Positions 6,603-13,275 of a stretch of DNA of 25,297 nt are shown in pieces. Both the position numbers and the translations under genes were made by a program. The notes under the pieces are model-generated. The model had not been told where the DNA came from, did not search any database, and worked only from the letters and a program-made list of their open reading frames with translations. The DNA lies in IMG/VR virus record IMGVR_UViG_3300012926_000016, positions 1 to 25,297 of that record; one strand, 5' to 3'. Positions within the stretch are counted from its first letter, which is position 1, and each line of letters starts with the position of its first letter. The stretch is from a virus.

Positions 6603-6892
6603 AGAATCATCTATTTCAAATTTTTGAGCGCCAGATTGCCCAAGAGAAATCGAAGATAAAGGAATTGAAAGAGGCTTTCGATATTGCGGCTCTTAAACTT
6701 CTAGAAGCCGAGCAGCGCGAACGTGATGTTAAAGCCCTTTTAATCCGCGCAGCCGATGCGCTGGAGGATGCGCCTATAGAGCACGCAAAAGGGTGCCCGG
6801 TTTCCGGTATATGCGTTTGTGAGCCTGGGAAAGAACGTGTTTCGATCGTCGACGATCTGCGCACCCACTCACTGGCCATGAGGCGCAGGTGA
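6599..6892 (+). CDS. Coiled-coil protein with C-terminal Cys motif (97 aa)
   Basis: The ATG at 6599 overlaps the stop of the membrane protein gene, giving a 97-residue product. Residues 8-55 form a charged heptad-like helix (QIAQEKSKIKELKEAFDIAA...). The tail has HAKGCPVSGICVCEP (62-76), with C66, C72, C74 and His62 as a possible metal site. The upstream extension to 6401 is not used. I do not recognise a family. A coiled coil plus a small Cys site would fit a phage adaptor protein. Confidence 0.6.
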   Translation: MKNHLFQIFERQIAQEKSKIKELKEAFDIAALKLLEAEQRERDVKALLIRAADALEDAPIEHAKGCPVSGICVCEPGKERVSIVDDLRTHSLAMRRR

Positions 6893-6966
6893 AAAAGCCC
6901 GAGCTGCCGATCCGTTCGCTGGCTGGTCGAAGCCGGCTCAAGCTTGTTATGATTCGGTCGTATTAG
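6889..6966 (+). CDS. Possible 25-aa basic peptide
   Basis: A GTG at 6889 overlaps the previous stop and runs to TAG at 6964-6966, six bases before the next start region. The peptide is basic and has no visible motif. Only the overlap supports it, so it may simply be spacer. Confidence 0.2.
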   Translation: MKKPELPIRSLAGRSRLKLVMIRSY

Positions 6967-6975
6967 AGGAGTATG

Positions 6976-7431
6976 ATGAAACTCTCTTTTTTACTGGCCC
7001 TCGGTGCCTGCGCGCTCGCGGGGAACGCCCAAGCCGATAATCCCCAAGTGGTTGTTCATACGACCTATGCAGAACAAGACGCGCGCGATCAGGCTGCTTG
7101 GGAGCGCGCTCATGCTTTGGAACTTAAATACTTCCCAACTTTAGCCGAAAAAGCTTTGGTCCCGCATGACCCGAAGGTCAGAGCTTTGTATAACGATTGG
7201 TTAAAGCGCAATCGGCGAAACAACGAAGAGACAAAGCGCATTCTGGCGGTTGATCAACTGAGCGAGGGCGATCAGTTGGCGCAGGTCAACAACCTCTACG
7301 ATGATGAGGCGATGATCCGGCTATACCTGCACGACTCGGGCTACACCGATATTTCAGACGCCCAAATCAGCGACGTGCGCACCTACATGCACGCCCACGG
7401 CATCCGCCACGTTTCGCAGCTCGGCCAATGA
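6976..7431 (+). CDS. Secreted or periplasmic protein with signal peptide
   Basis: The product (151 residues from ATG 6976) starts with a textbook Sec signal peptide: MKLSFLLALGACALAGNAQA, then DNPQ, with signal peptidase I cleavage expected after AQA. An ATG at 6973 is also in frame, but GAGGAG at 6966-6971 is only one base from it and four from 6976, so 6976 is slightly favoured. The mature part is charged and helical, without cysteines or recognisable catalytic residues; DAQISDVRTYMHAHGIRHVSQLG ends it. Signal-peptide proteins in an early phage operon can act in superinfection exclusion or envelope modification, but no family is recognised. Confidence 0.7.
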   Translation: MKLSFLLALGACALAGNAQADNPQVVVHTTYAEQDARDQAAWERAHALELKYFPTLAEKALVPHDPKVRALYNDWLKRNRRNNEETKRILAVDQLSEGDQLAQVNNLYDDEAMIRLYLHDSGYTDISDAQISDVRTYMHAHGIRHVSQLGQ

Positions 7432-7505
7432 TTCACACCCTCTCCATGCTGATCTTGGCCCTCGGTTCGACTGAGCTCACCGTCGCGGCCAACCAAAAAC
7501 GTTGA
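7428..7505 (+). CDS. Possible 25-aa hydrophobic peptide
   Basis: ATG 7428 overlaps the stop of the secreted protein gene. The peptide is mostly hydrophobic (LSMLILALG) with a short polar end, like a bare signal peptide or a tiny membrane peptide. Part of it is encoded by a sequence resembling the dispersed TTCGAC-AGCTCAG repeat (7466-7479). Low confidence. Confidence 0.3.
   Translation: MIHTLSMLILALGSTELTVAANQKR
7466..7479 (+). repeat. Possible divergent copy of the TTCGAC-AGCTCAG repeat
   Basis: TTCGACTGAGCTCA at 7466-7479 resembles the other copies in this window, but the conserved final G is missing. It may be chance. Confidence 0.35.
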
Positions 7506-7579
7506 AAGTTAGCAATGAGCGAGACGCGCGCTTACGTTCGCCCCGGTTAGTTTGGTTTCAGCTCATGTTTCATCATTGA

Positions 7580-7617
7580 CGGGGCCGATTCTTCGAGAGT
7601 CGGCTCCGTTTTGCTTT
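7580..7617 (+). terminator. Intrinsic terminator of the early operon
   Basis: GCCGATTCT pairs with AGAGTCGGC around TCG (about 7584-7604, one G-U pair), flanked by further G/C bases, and is followed by TTTTGCTTT. It lies about 75 bases after the last early frame and is the first good + strand terminator after the gene run that starts at 4146. Confidence 0.8.
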
Positions 7618-7631
7618 AGGGCAAAAAAAGA

Positions 7632-7655
7632 ACCCCTCACCACTCAGTGAGGGGT
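7632..7655 (-). terminator. Minus-strand-oriented terminator hairpin
   Basis: ACCCCTCAC (7632-7640) and GTGAGGGGT (7647-7655) form a perfect 9-bp stem with a six-base loop. The A-run on the left (7623-7629) becomes a T-run after the stem on the minus strand, so it would stop leftward transcription. No minus-strand gene is visible to its right, so it may end a non-coding antisense transcript or work as a two-way barrier with the terminator at 7580. Confidence 0.65.
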
Positions 7656-7740
7656 CGACAAGTCTTAACCAACGATTTCGGCAATCGTGGCTCAAGTATG
7701 GCACGAGCACAAGCCAAATCCGCCAACGGCGTTCGTGTGG

Positions 7741-7811
7741 CTCGATTCTGGCGCGTTTGATTCTCCGGTAAGGTCATTGTAGCGCGCACTCGATTCCGTG
7801 CGTTTAAATTC
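7741..7811 (+). repeat. Pair of imperfect direct repeats, possible operator
   Basis: Two related 23-base segments, 7741-7763 and 7789-7811, share CTCGATTC, then GCGTTT, then ATTC, with start points 48 bases apart. They lie in the gene-free region between the early operon and the replication genes, where a regulator could bind. The similarity is imperfect and may be fortuitous. Confidence 0.3.
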
Positions 7812-7919
7812 GCATTGTTGATAAACGGCTCGGCCAGAAAAAAGGCGTTAAAAATCTCGACCCCGGTTCGTAGCGAGTGCTAAGTTTCCGGTCCCGTTTC
7901 GCGCGTACTCTAAAAGCGC

Positions 7920-7949
7920 AAAGGCCCGGGGGTTACATCCCGAGCCTTT
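7920..7949. other. Stable hairpin in the gene-free region
   Basis: AAAGGCCCGGG (7920-7930) pairs with CCCGAGCCTTT (7939-7949), 11 bp with one G-U pair and an eight-base loop. The + strand has no T-run after it. It could be a terminator remnant or part of an RNA leader. Confidence 0.45.
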
Positions 7950-8093
7950 GGTGCTGATGGAGCGAGCGAAACGCATTCACCGTCTCTCGATAACAAATGA
8001 ATGCGAAGCAATTAAGCCTCCGAGTTCTATCATTGGCCGCCCCCAGAGTCAACTTTTCCTGCGCCAGGTTGGCACTCCATCGTAACCGGAGGA

Positions 8094-8108
8094 CTTCGAC
8101 GAGCTCAG
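8094..8108 (+). repeat. Dispersed TTCGAC-AGCTCAG repeat, copy 1
   Basis: CTTCGACGAGCTCAG, continuing into a near-palindrome with GTCGAG on the right. It lies between a strong ribosome binding site (GGAGG, 8088-8092) and the ATG at 8119, as if inserted there, leaving 26 bases between the two. Confidence 0.65.
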
Positions 8109-8118
8109 TCGAGTCGCG

Positions 8119-8703
8119 ATGGCCATGAACGATGAAGCCGCGCCGCCAACCTTTATCTTTGCGCCCGAGATCGAGCAGGCCTTAGTAGCGCTCTGTTTCC
8201 AGGTGCCTCACCGCGTTGCCACCGTTTACCGCGAGCTGGATCCGGCCGTGCATATCACCGATCCAAAGCTCCGCTTTATCCTGGAGGCGATCGACCTGGC
8301 CTACCGTGAGCTGGGGCTAAGCGATTTTGCCAGCGTAATCCAGATTTTACGCGAACTCGGCCACTTTAAAGCTTGCGGCGGATTACTCGGCGTAAACGCC
8401 GTTTTCGAAGAGTGCCGCTACGGACTCAGCAGCCCGGAGGCTGAGGAGGAGATCTTTGCCCATTACATCGGAATGCTCAAAATTTATGCCGCCAATCGTA
8501 ACGAGGATCCGCCGCGGCCAGTCTATCATTTTACCGGCGGCAAATTTCAGCTCTTCAATAACAAGCTCAAACGCACCGACCGGGATCCTGACGTCGTCGG
8601 TTCAGGTCGAATTGCCGGCCGCAATTATCTGCTCAAGGCTTGGACTACGTTGAACGAGAACGGCGAGGAATTTTTACAATGTCAGCTCTACCCCAAAGCG
8701 TGA
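8119..8703 (+). CDS. DnaB N-domain-like replication protein with DUF736-like tail
   Basis: This 194-residue protein looks like the N-terminal domain of a DnaB-type helicase made as a separate chain: EIEQALVALCFQVP (18-31), LRFILEAIDLAYREL (51-65) and VIQILRELGHFKACGGL (about 74-90) follow the DnaB_N helical pattern. The tail (about 139-194) has NNKLKRTDRDPDVVGSGRIA followed by GRNYLLKAWTTLNENGEEFLQ. This resembles the short beta-rich DUF736-type domain with its N-K...DPD..G...G..Y...AW pattern. It probably helps load or regulate the ATPase encoded next, 13 bases downstream. The start is uncertain because the good GGAGG lies 26 bases upstream, beyond a repeat copy. The domain calls are by eye. 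Confidence 0.65.
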   Translation: MAMNDEAAPPTFIFAPEIEQALVALCFQVPHRVATVYRELDPAVHITDPKLRFILEAIDLAYRELGLSDFASVIQILRELGHFKACGGLLGVNAVFEECRYGLSSPEAEEEIFAHYIGMLKIYAANRNEDPPRPVYHFTGGKFQLFNNKLKRTDRDPDVVGSGRIAGRNYLLKAWTTLNENGEEFLQCQLYPKA

Positions 8704-8716
8704 AAGGATTCCGAAT

Positions 8717-9817
8717 ATGGCTATTGGTCCATTCGCCGGCCAGAATGGTGCTGAGGATAACCCGCCGCTATGCGGCAAATCTTTACTCGATTATGCTCAA
8801 GGCACTATCGATAAAACTCAAATCGTCCTCGGCGACCGTTACCTGGAACGCAAAACCGGGATGTTCCTGGTGGCACCTAGTGGTATCGGCAAATCGACCG
8901 GAGTCATCCAAATGGGCGCGCTGTGGGCCTGCGGTCTGCCTGCTTTCCGGATTCGGCCAGCGCAAGACCTCGGCATTATTATTTTTCAAAGCGAAGATTC
9001 CGATAACGATTTGATCGAAATGTGCCAGGTAATCACTCATCTAAATCTTCCACGGGTCCGGTGCGATCTAATCCATCGCAATTGCTGGGTGGAAACTGTC
9101 AAAGGTAAACTCGGTGCCGCAGCCGTTAATCGGTTTCGCCAGGTTATCCTCGCCCGCAAAGCCGCCGGCCAAAAGGTTGACCTAATTATCATCAATCCGT
9201 ATACCGCTTACCTCCTTGGCGATGTCCAAGCACCTGAACCTAATAATGCGTTCCTGCGCGGCTCCCTCGAACCGTTGCTCTCAGAATTCCAGCTCGCTGT
9301 CCTGGTTGTCCATCATACCCCGAAAATGAACAACCAGAATACCGAGCACTGGGAATTCTGGGATTGGATGTATTCGGGTGCCGGTTCCGCAGCGATCACC
9401 AACTGGGCGCGCGCTTTTATCGCCATTGAACCCGTTCGTAAAAGTGACCTTTTCCGCTTTATTGCCGCTAAACGCGGTGACCGCATCGCTGAATGGGAAA
9501 AACATCAGCTCTTTTGCGTCCATGATTCAAGGCCAGGGGTCCTGCTCTGGAACGAGGTTGATGAGCCGGCGGTTCAAGCCGCTCGCGCTAAAGGCCGGCG
9601 TTCGCTTTGTTTCGATGAACTCCTTAAATTGGTTCCGGCTGTCGGTGCCGTTCCTAAACATACCCTCCAGGAACAGGTTATGAACGCTGGCTTCAATCGT
9701 GCGAGTTTCCGGGCTGTCCTTGATGATGCTCTGGTCAATGAACGCCTTTATCCTTGGAATTTACCTAACCCTCCAGCCCGTTCCATTACCGCGATTGCCC
9801 GGTATGTCCAATCTTGA
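8717..9817 (+). CDS. RepA-like RecA-fold ATPase / replicative helicase
   Basis: The 366-residue protein has a RecA-type ATPase core: Walker A APSGIGKST (53-61), a strand LGIIIFQSEDS (85-95), Walker B KVDLIIINP (153-161) and a sensor-like LAVLVVHHTPK (193-203), then YSGAGSAAITNWARAFIAIE (219-238). This order matches hexameric RepA/AAA_25-type helicases used by plasmids and phages for replication. Residues 285-366 look like a winged-helix tail (LCFDELLKLVPAVGAVPKHTLQEQVMNAG). An AAAGGA-type ribosome binding site lies about 8 bases before the ATG. The DnaB-N-like gene precedes it and an iteron-like cluster begins five bases after its stop, so it is probably the replication initiator or helicase acting there. 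Confidence 0.85.
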   Translation: MAIGPFAGQNGAEDNPPLCGKSLLDYAQGTIDKTQIVLGDRYLERKTGMFLVAPSGIGKSTGVIQMGALWACGLPAFRIRPAQDLGIIIFQSEDSDNDLIEMCQVITHLNLPRVRCDLIHRNCWVETVKGKLGAAAVNRFRQVILARKAAGQKVDLIIINPYTAYLLGDVQAPEPNNAFLRGSLEPLLSEFQLAVLVVHHTPKMNNQNTEHWEFWDWMYSGAGSAAITNWARAFIAIEPVRKSDLFRFIAAKRGDRIAEWEKHQLFCVHDSRPGVLLWNEVDEPAVQAARAKGRRSLCFDELLKLVPAVGAVPKHTLQEQVMNAGFNRASFRAVLDDALVNERLYPWNLPNPPARSITAIARYVQS

Positions 9818-9822
9818 TGTCC

Positions 9823-10001
9823 GGCCAACTTCTCTATTTTTTACTCTGAACTCTCTGTTTGAGAAGTTCGCCGCCAGATTACCGCCCTACGGGCGGTCTT
9901 GTAATCTACGGCTAACTTCTCGGAACAGAAACAGAAGTTCGCCAAAATTTATGGCCAACTTCTCAGCCAACTTCGGCCAACTTCTTGGCGGCCAACTCCT
10001 A
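9823..10001. repeat. Iteron-like cluster (GGCCAACTTCTC), candidate replication origin
   Basis: Eight copies of a 11-12-base motif with consensus GGCCAACTTCTC lie within 180 bases. Direct copies are at 9823, 9910, 9953, 9965, 9975 and 9990; inverted copies (GAGAAGTTCGCC type) are at 9861 and 9933. A 12-bp hairpin sits between the first copies. The cluster directly follows the replicative ATPase gene and contains no convincing gene. This is the usual architecture of an iteron-type origin. The origin function is inferred. Confidence 0.65.
9876..9907. other. Cruciform-like hairpin within the iteron cluster
   Basis: ACCGCCC (9881-9887) and GGGCGGT (9891-9897) form a perfect 7-bp stem with loop TAC. 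AGATT (9876-9880) and AATCT (9903-9907) extend it by five pairs past a five-base bulge. It is bracketed by iteron copies at 9861 (inverted) and 9910 (direct), consistent with an origin unwinding or recognition structure. No T-run follows, so it is not a plain terminator. Confidence 0.6.
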
Positions 10002-10025
10002 AGTAACCACCGTTCCACGTAGAAC

Positions 10026-10121
10026 ATGCCCCTCTTAAATCTCGCCCTTTGCCTGCTTGCCGGTGCCTTTTGCTGGGCTCTTGTCACCTTCATCCTGTTG
10101 CACATTTTTGGCGTCCTTTAG
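10026..10121 (+). CDS. Possible 31-aa single-span membrane protein
   Basis: ATG 10026 opens a 31-residue frame that is one long hydrophobic helix (LALCLLAGAFCWALVTFILL) with almost no polar ends. It lies between the candidate origin and the terminase genes. No good ribosome binding site is seen. Its composition supports it as a tiny membrane protein, but it could be chance. Confidence 0.35.
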   Translation: MPLLNLALCLLAGAFCWALVTFILLHIFGVL

Positions 10122-10206
10122 AAAAATTGCGTTGCCACTCAGTGCCATGAGTCATACTGTCGCTAGCCAAAGCTAAAATGGCGCGTCAAAGAGAGAGCGT
10201 ATCTTC

Positions 10207-10221
10207 CTGAGCTTGTCGAAG
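10207..10221 (-). repeat. Dispersed TTCGAC-AGCTCAG repeat, copy 2
   Basis: CTGAGCTTGTCGAAG on the + strand is an exact match to CTTCGACAAGCTCAG on the minus strand. It lies in the short gene-free stretch before the small terminase gene. Confidence 0.7.
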
Positions 10222-10274
10222 GAGTGAACGGGCTCCCGAGGCCTAAAAACCTCCGCGCCACCCTTTTTTTCGCC

Positions 10275-10724
10275 ATGGCACGACCAAAAGCTCCTATTGA
10301 CGCTAAACGGGTTGAGGAGCTCGCTGCCTTAGGGTACACCGCCGAAGATATCGCCGCCGCGGTTACCCCTCCAGGCAAGCCATCAATCAGCCATCGAACC
10401 GTCGAAAAACGTTTCAACCCTTTTTTAAAAAAGGGTCGTTTAAAATTGGCCGGCGTTCTCAAGCGGGAGTTGATTAATCAGGCGGTCGCCGGCAATACCA
10501 CAGCGCTGATTTTTGCGCTCAAGATTCACTGCGCTTACAGAGAGCAGCCTGACACCGTGATCAACGTTTCAGCGACTGCCGCCGGCGGCTCGATTCAGTT
10601 CAGCGCTGAAGACCGGAAACGGCTCGAGGATCTAGCCGCCGATATCCGGCAACGCGTCTTTAAGCGTTCAATCCCAACCCCCGAACTCGCCCCTAGTGGA
10701 AACGGCGACGTCACTCAGAATTGA
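10275..10724 (+). CDS. terS: Terminase small subunit (DNA recognition)
   Basis: A 149-residue protein starting at ATG 10275 (MARPKAP). An in-frame GTG at 10224 would add an odd N-terminus and lies inside the junction with a repeat copy, so it is not used. Residues about 12-29 (RVEELAALGYTAEDIAAAV) form a helix-turn-helix. The central LKRELINQAVAGNTTALIFALKIHCAYRE resembles the oligomerisation region of small terminase subunits, which bind pac/cos DNA and hand it to the large subunit. It overlaps the TerL start by 29 bases in another frame. The call rests on position and pattern. Confidence 0.75.
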   Translation: MARPKAPIDAKRVEELAALGYTAEDIAAAVTPPGKPSISHRTVEKRFNPFLKKGRLKLAGVLKRELINQAVAGNTTALIFALKIHCAYREQPDTVINVSATAAGGSIQFSAEDRKRLEDLAADIRQRVFKRSIPTPELAPSGNGDVTQN

Positions 10725-12120
10725 CCCGCTCTACCAATATCCAAAAGGCGTTATACCCCCCTGGATGTTCGCTAACCTTGTTCTGGGCATTACGAGCATT
10801 TACCCTTGGCAAGGCGAAGCCATGGAAGCCGTCGGCCAAGGGCTCCCGACCGCGCTCTTAGCCGCTAACGCCAGCGGCAAAACCAAGCGCGTCATCGCAC
10901 CGCTCCTGCTCTGGTTGCTCTTCAGTTTTCCCAAGGCAGTCGGCAAAATGACCAGCGGCTCCTGGCAACAGATCCAGGAACAGCTGCTCCCGGCCCTAAA
11001 TGAGTTTAAGCCGCGTTTGGCTGGCCTCGGCTGGAACTGGCTCGACGGCTGGATCGAGTCGCCTGAAGGCGGGTTTATCAGCGTTTTCTCGACCGACCAA
11101 CCGGGTCGCGCGGAAGGCTTTCACGGCACGCCGGAGGCACCGCTCATGTACATCATCGACGAGGCGAAGAGTGTCGATGATGGTATCTTTGCGGCGGCTG
11201 ATCGTTGCACCGCGCAGTATCGTTTGATTGCTTCCTCACCAGCCGGACCTACCGGCAGGCTTTACGATTGTTTTAATCGGTTAGCCAAATTTTATTACGG
11301 TATCCGGATCAGCAGTTTCGAATGCCCGCATATCCCCGATAAAACGCGGCAGCGCGACCTGGAAATGTGGGGTGAGAGTGATCCGTGGTATCGCAGCCGG
11401 CACTTAGCGGAGTTCAGCGATGATGAGACCTTCCCGAAAATTGTTAAGCCGCAGTGGATCCGGGCTTGCTGGACTGAGCCGCCTTTGCACCAACCAAGCC
11501 AGTGCCGCGCTTTTTGTGATTTCGCAGCAGGGGGCGCGGAGAATGTTATTGCAGTGGCCGACGGTAACAAAGTCTATATCGGCGCGGCTTGGCGTGAGAC
11601 TGATACGGTCCAGGCAGCGCGTGCCTTCCGGCGCGAGTTTAAACGTCTGGGTTTAGACCAGGGCCAGGTCTACGGCGACGACGGCGGTCTGGGCACGGTG
11701 ATGATTGACCAGATCGCGGAATTAGGTTTCCAGGTTATCCGGGTTCGAAATGAATCAGAGGCCAGCGATCCGGAACATTTTGCTAACCTAGGGTCAGAGA
11801 TGTGGTATCAGGCGGCGCGCCTAATTGAAAAGCGCGAAGTCATTCTGCCCGAGGATAAGACGTTCTTTGATCAGGCCACAGGCAGGCGGCGCGATTATGA
11901 TAGCAAAGGCCGGCTGATTGCCGAGCCCAAGAAGAAGATGGCCGCCCGCGGCGTGGAATCACCGGACCGTGCTGATGCCGTGTTTGGTGCGCTATATAAT
12001 CCCTACCAGGGCGCCGTGACGGCCGAACAGCTCAAACGCATCTATCTGCCCAGCGGCGGGTTTCAGCACGATGGTTTGGATTTCACCGAGCGCGAACCGC
12101 AGGAGGGCTTTTTCGGATGA
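10696..12120 (+). CDS. terL: Terminase large subunit (packaging ATPase/nuclease)
   Basis: The 474-residue motor that pumps DNA into the prohead and cuts it. ATPase part: Walker A AANASGKTKR (56-65), Walker B LMYIIDEAK (151-159, D156/E157), coupling motif ASSPAGPTG (180-188). Nuclease part (RNase H fold): D276 in FCDFAAGGAENV, D329/D330 in YGDDGGLG and D428 in ESPDRADAVFGAL. The start is a GTG at 10696 inside the small subunit gene, with no in-frame ATG before residue 24. Length and motif order are those of a complete enzyme. The last four bases overlap the next gene (ATGA). Confidence 0.93.
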   Translation: METATSLRIDPLYQYPKGVIPPWMFANLVLGITSIYPWQGEAMEAVGQGLPTALLAANASGKTKRVIAPLLLWLLFSFPKAVGKMTSGSWQQIQEQLLPALNEFKPRLAGLGWNWLDGWIESPEGGFISVFSTDQPGRAEGFHGTPEAPLMYIIDEAKSVDDGIFAAADRCTAQYRLIASSPAGPTGRLYDCFNRLAKFYYGIRISSFECPHIPDKTRQRDLEMWGESDPWYRSRHLAEFSDDETFPKIVKPQWIRACWTEPPLHQPSQCRAFCDFAAGGAENVIAVADGNKVYIGAAWRETDTVQAARAFRREFKRLGLDQGQVYGDDGGLGTVMIDQIAELGFQVIRVRNESEASDPEHFANLGSEMWYQAARLIEKREVILPEDKTFFDQATGRRRDYDSKGRLIAEPKKKMAARGVESPDRADAVFGALYNPYQGAVTAEQLKRIYLPSGGFQHDGLDFTEREPQEGFFG

Positions 12121-12686
12121 TTTCAGTTCTTTTTGCCGCTCGCGATTCGGTCTATAAAACTTTGCCTGACCTAGACGTTTGGGACCAAGAGCGCGACGCA
12201 TTGAACTGGCCTGGAGGCAACCCTGGGATCTTTCACCCGCCGTGCCGGCTGTGGTCAAAATGGATGAAGCATTTTTCGAAGGCGCCTGTTTCTGAAAAGG
12301 ATTTAGCCAGATTTGCGGTTGCTCAGGTTCGCAAATGGGGAGGAGTGCTCGAACATCCAGCATGCTCAGGACTTTGGGCAGACCAAAATCTTCCTAATCC
12401 TGGATCAAGAGACAGCTACGGATTATCGATTGCGCTGGAGCAATTCTGGTTTGGACATAGCGCCCATAAGGCGACATGGCTTTATATTTGTGGGGCTAAG
12501 GAGATTCCTCTGATTCCTTTTTGTATGGGTCAGCCGGATTGTCATTACAGTGCCGTGCGAAACATCAGGCATCCTGATATGCAGCGCTTAAGCCATCGGC
12601 AACGTCAAGGCACTCCGATTCAATTTGCTAAATGGTTAATTGAAACAGCAACATTTTGCGAACCGGGTGAGGGCTTTTCAGGATGA
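12117..12686 (+). CDS. Conserved phage protein with HPPCRLW and EHPA motifs
   Basis: A 189-residue protein typical of the region around phage terminase and methylase genes. Clear blocks are GIFHPPCRLWSKW (37-49), RKWGGVLEHPACSGLWADQ (72-90) and HKATWLYICG (117-126). PPC and the later E-H-P recall the PPC (motif IV) and ENV (motif VI) elements of cytosine-5 methyltransferases, and VLFAARDS...DVWDQERDA could be a shrunken SAM-binding start. A full SAM motif (FxGxG) is missing, so activity is doubtful and the resemblance may be convergent. It overlaps genes on both sides by four bases. Confidence 0.65.
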   Translation: MISVLFAARDSVYKTLPDLDVWDQERDALNWPGGNPGIFHPPCRLWSKWMKHFSKAPVSEKDLARFAVAQVRKWGGVLEHPACSGLWADQNLPNPGSRDSYGLSIALEQFWFGHSAHKATWLYICGAKEIPLIPFCMGQPDCHYSAVRNIRHPDMQRLSHRQRQGTPIQFAKWLIETATFCEPGEGFSG

Positions 12687-12925
12687 GCACCGTCATATCA
12701 ACAATCAGTATTCGTATGTTAAAAACTGTGGTGCCAGACTTCCCTTTTGCAGTTAATGCCCGGACTAGGCTTTTGGCCAATACCCTATATGGCGCTACTA
12801 GTAACAGTCTGGGGGCGGTTTGCGGGATATGTGATAATGGAGAATTGCTCGGCGTTAAACCTGGAGAGTTTGAGTTTGTAGAAGCACCAGAGTGGTTGCT
12901 TTCAATCCATAAACTGAAGCAATGA
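12683..12925 (+). CDS. Small conserved phage protein, unknown function
   Basis: This 80-residue protein starts at an ATG overlapping the preceding stop. The central part (ARTRLLANTLYGATSNSLGAVCGICDNGELLGVKPGEFEFVEAP in three adjacent blocks) looks like a compact alpha/beta domain with two cysteines (CGIC) that are too few for a zinc site. It shares an operon with methylase-related genes and overlaps the next start, so a role in DNA modification is possible but not shown. Confidence 0.6.
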   Translation: MSTVISTISIRMLKTVVPDFPFAVNARTRLLANTLYGATSNSLGAVCGICDNGELLGVKPGEFEFVEAPEWLLSIHKLKQ

Positions 12926-13275
12926 GCCGCCTCCAAATATTGACCGGCGATTGCCGCGATATTCTGCCGACGCTGGAGCCGGAGAGCGTACAGACCATGG
13001 GCGTTTCGGCAATACGCAACAAGCGCTCCGTCTGGACGGTCGCCACCCAACCCTACGGCGATGCTCATTTCGCAACGTTCCCCGAGGACCTGATCAAGCC
13101 GTGCATCTTGGCCGGCAGCCGTGTCGGCGACACCGTGCTCGATCCATTTGCCGGTAGTGGCACAACCGGCAAGGTGGCGCTCGAGTTCGGCCGTAAAGCG
13201 ATCCTGATCGAGCTGAATCCGGCTTACATCGAACTAGCCGAGGATCGGACCTTTGTTACCCCAGGGTTTCTATGA
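12922..13275 (+). CDS. Internally deleted N4/N6 DNA methyltransferase
   Basis: The 117-residue product joins the two ends of a phage beta-class DNA methylase. Residues 1-24 (RLQILTGDCRDILPTLEPES) are the usual N-terminus. Residues from about 32 (RNKRSVWTVATQPYGDAHFATF...) include the SAM-binding motif I, VLDPFAGSGTTGKVALEFGR, followed by AILIELNPAYIELA. The middle, which should carry the catalytic (D/S)PPY motif IV and over 100 residues, is absent, yet the frame stays open. Such a protein could bind SAM but cannot be a normal methylase, so it is a decayed or repurposed gene. It overlaps both neighbours by four bases. Confidence 0.8.
   Translation: MSRLQILTGDCRDILPTLEPESVQTMGVSAIRNKRSVWTVATQPYGDAHFATFPEDLIKPCILAGSRVGDTVLDPFAGSGTTGKVALEFGRKAILIELNPAYIELAEDRTFVTPGFL

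Larger units (their letters stand above)
7656..8118. other. Gene-free region before the replication genes
   Basis: About 460 bases with no convincing open frame on either strand. It holds two imperfect 23-base direct repeats at 7741-7763 and 7789-7811 (both start CTCGATTC and contain CGTTT), a hairpin at 7920-7949 (AAAGGCCCGGG with CCCGAGCCTTT, one G-U pair, no T-run), and near its end a strong GGAGG at 8088-8092 followed by one copy of the dispersed repeat. A control region or small RNA is possible. I found no tRNA fold and no clear promoter. Confidence 0.5.

Noticed and set aside
7656-8080. tRNA-like TCGATTC motifs in the gene-free region
   Set aside because: The flanking bases do not form T-arm and acceptor stems, and no anticodon arm fits.
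9699-10022. Open frame across the iteron-like cluster
   Set aside because: It begins inside the ATPase gene and its last half simply reads the direct repeats. No domain and no start signal.
10224-10274. GTG start at 10224 for the small terminase
   Set aside because: No proper ribosome binding site, next to a repeat copy, and adds a segment unlike TerS N-termini.
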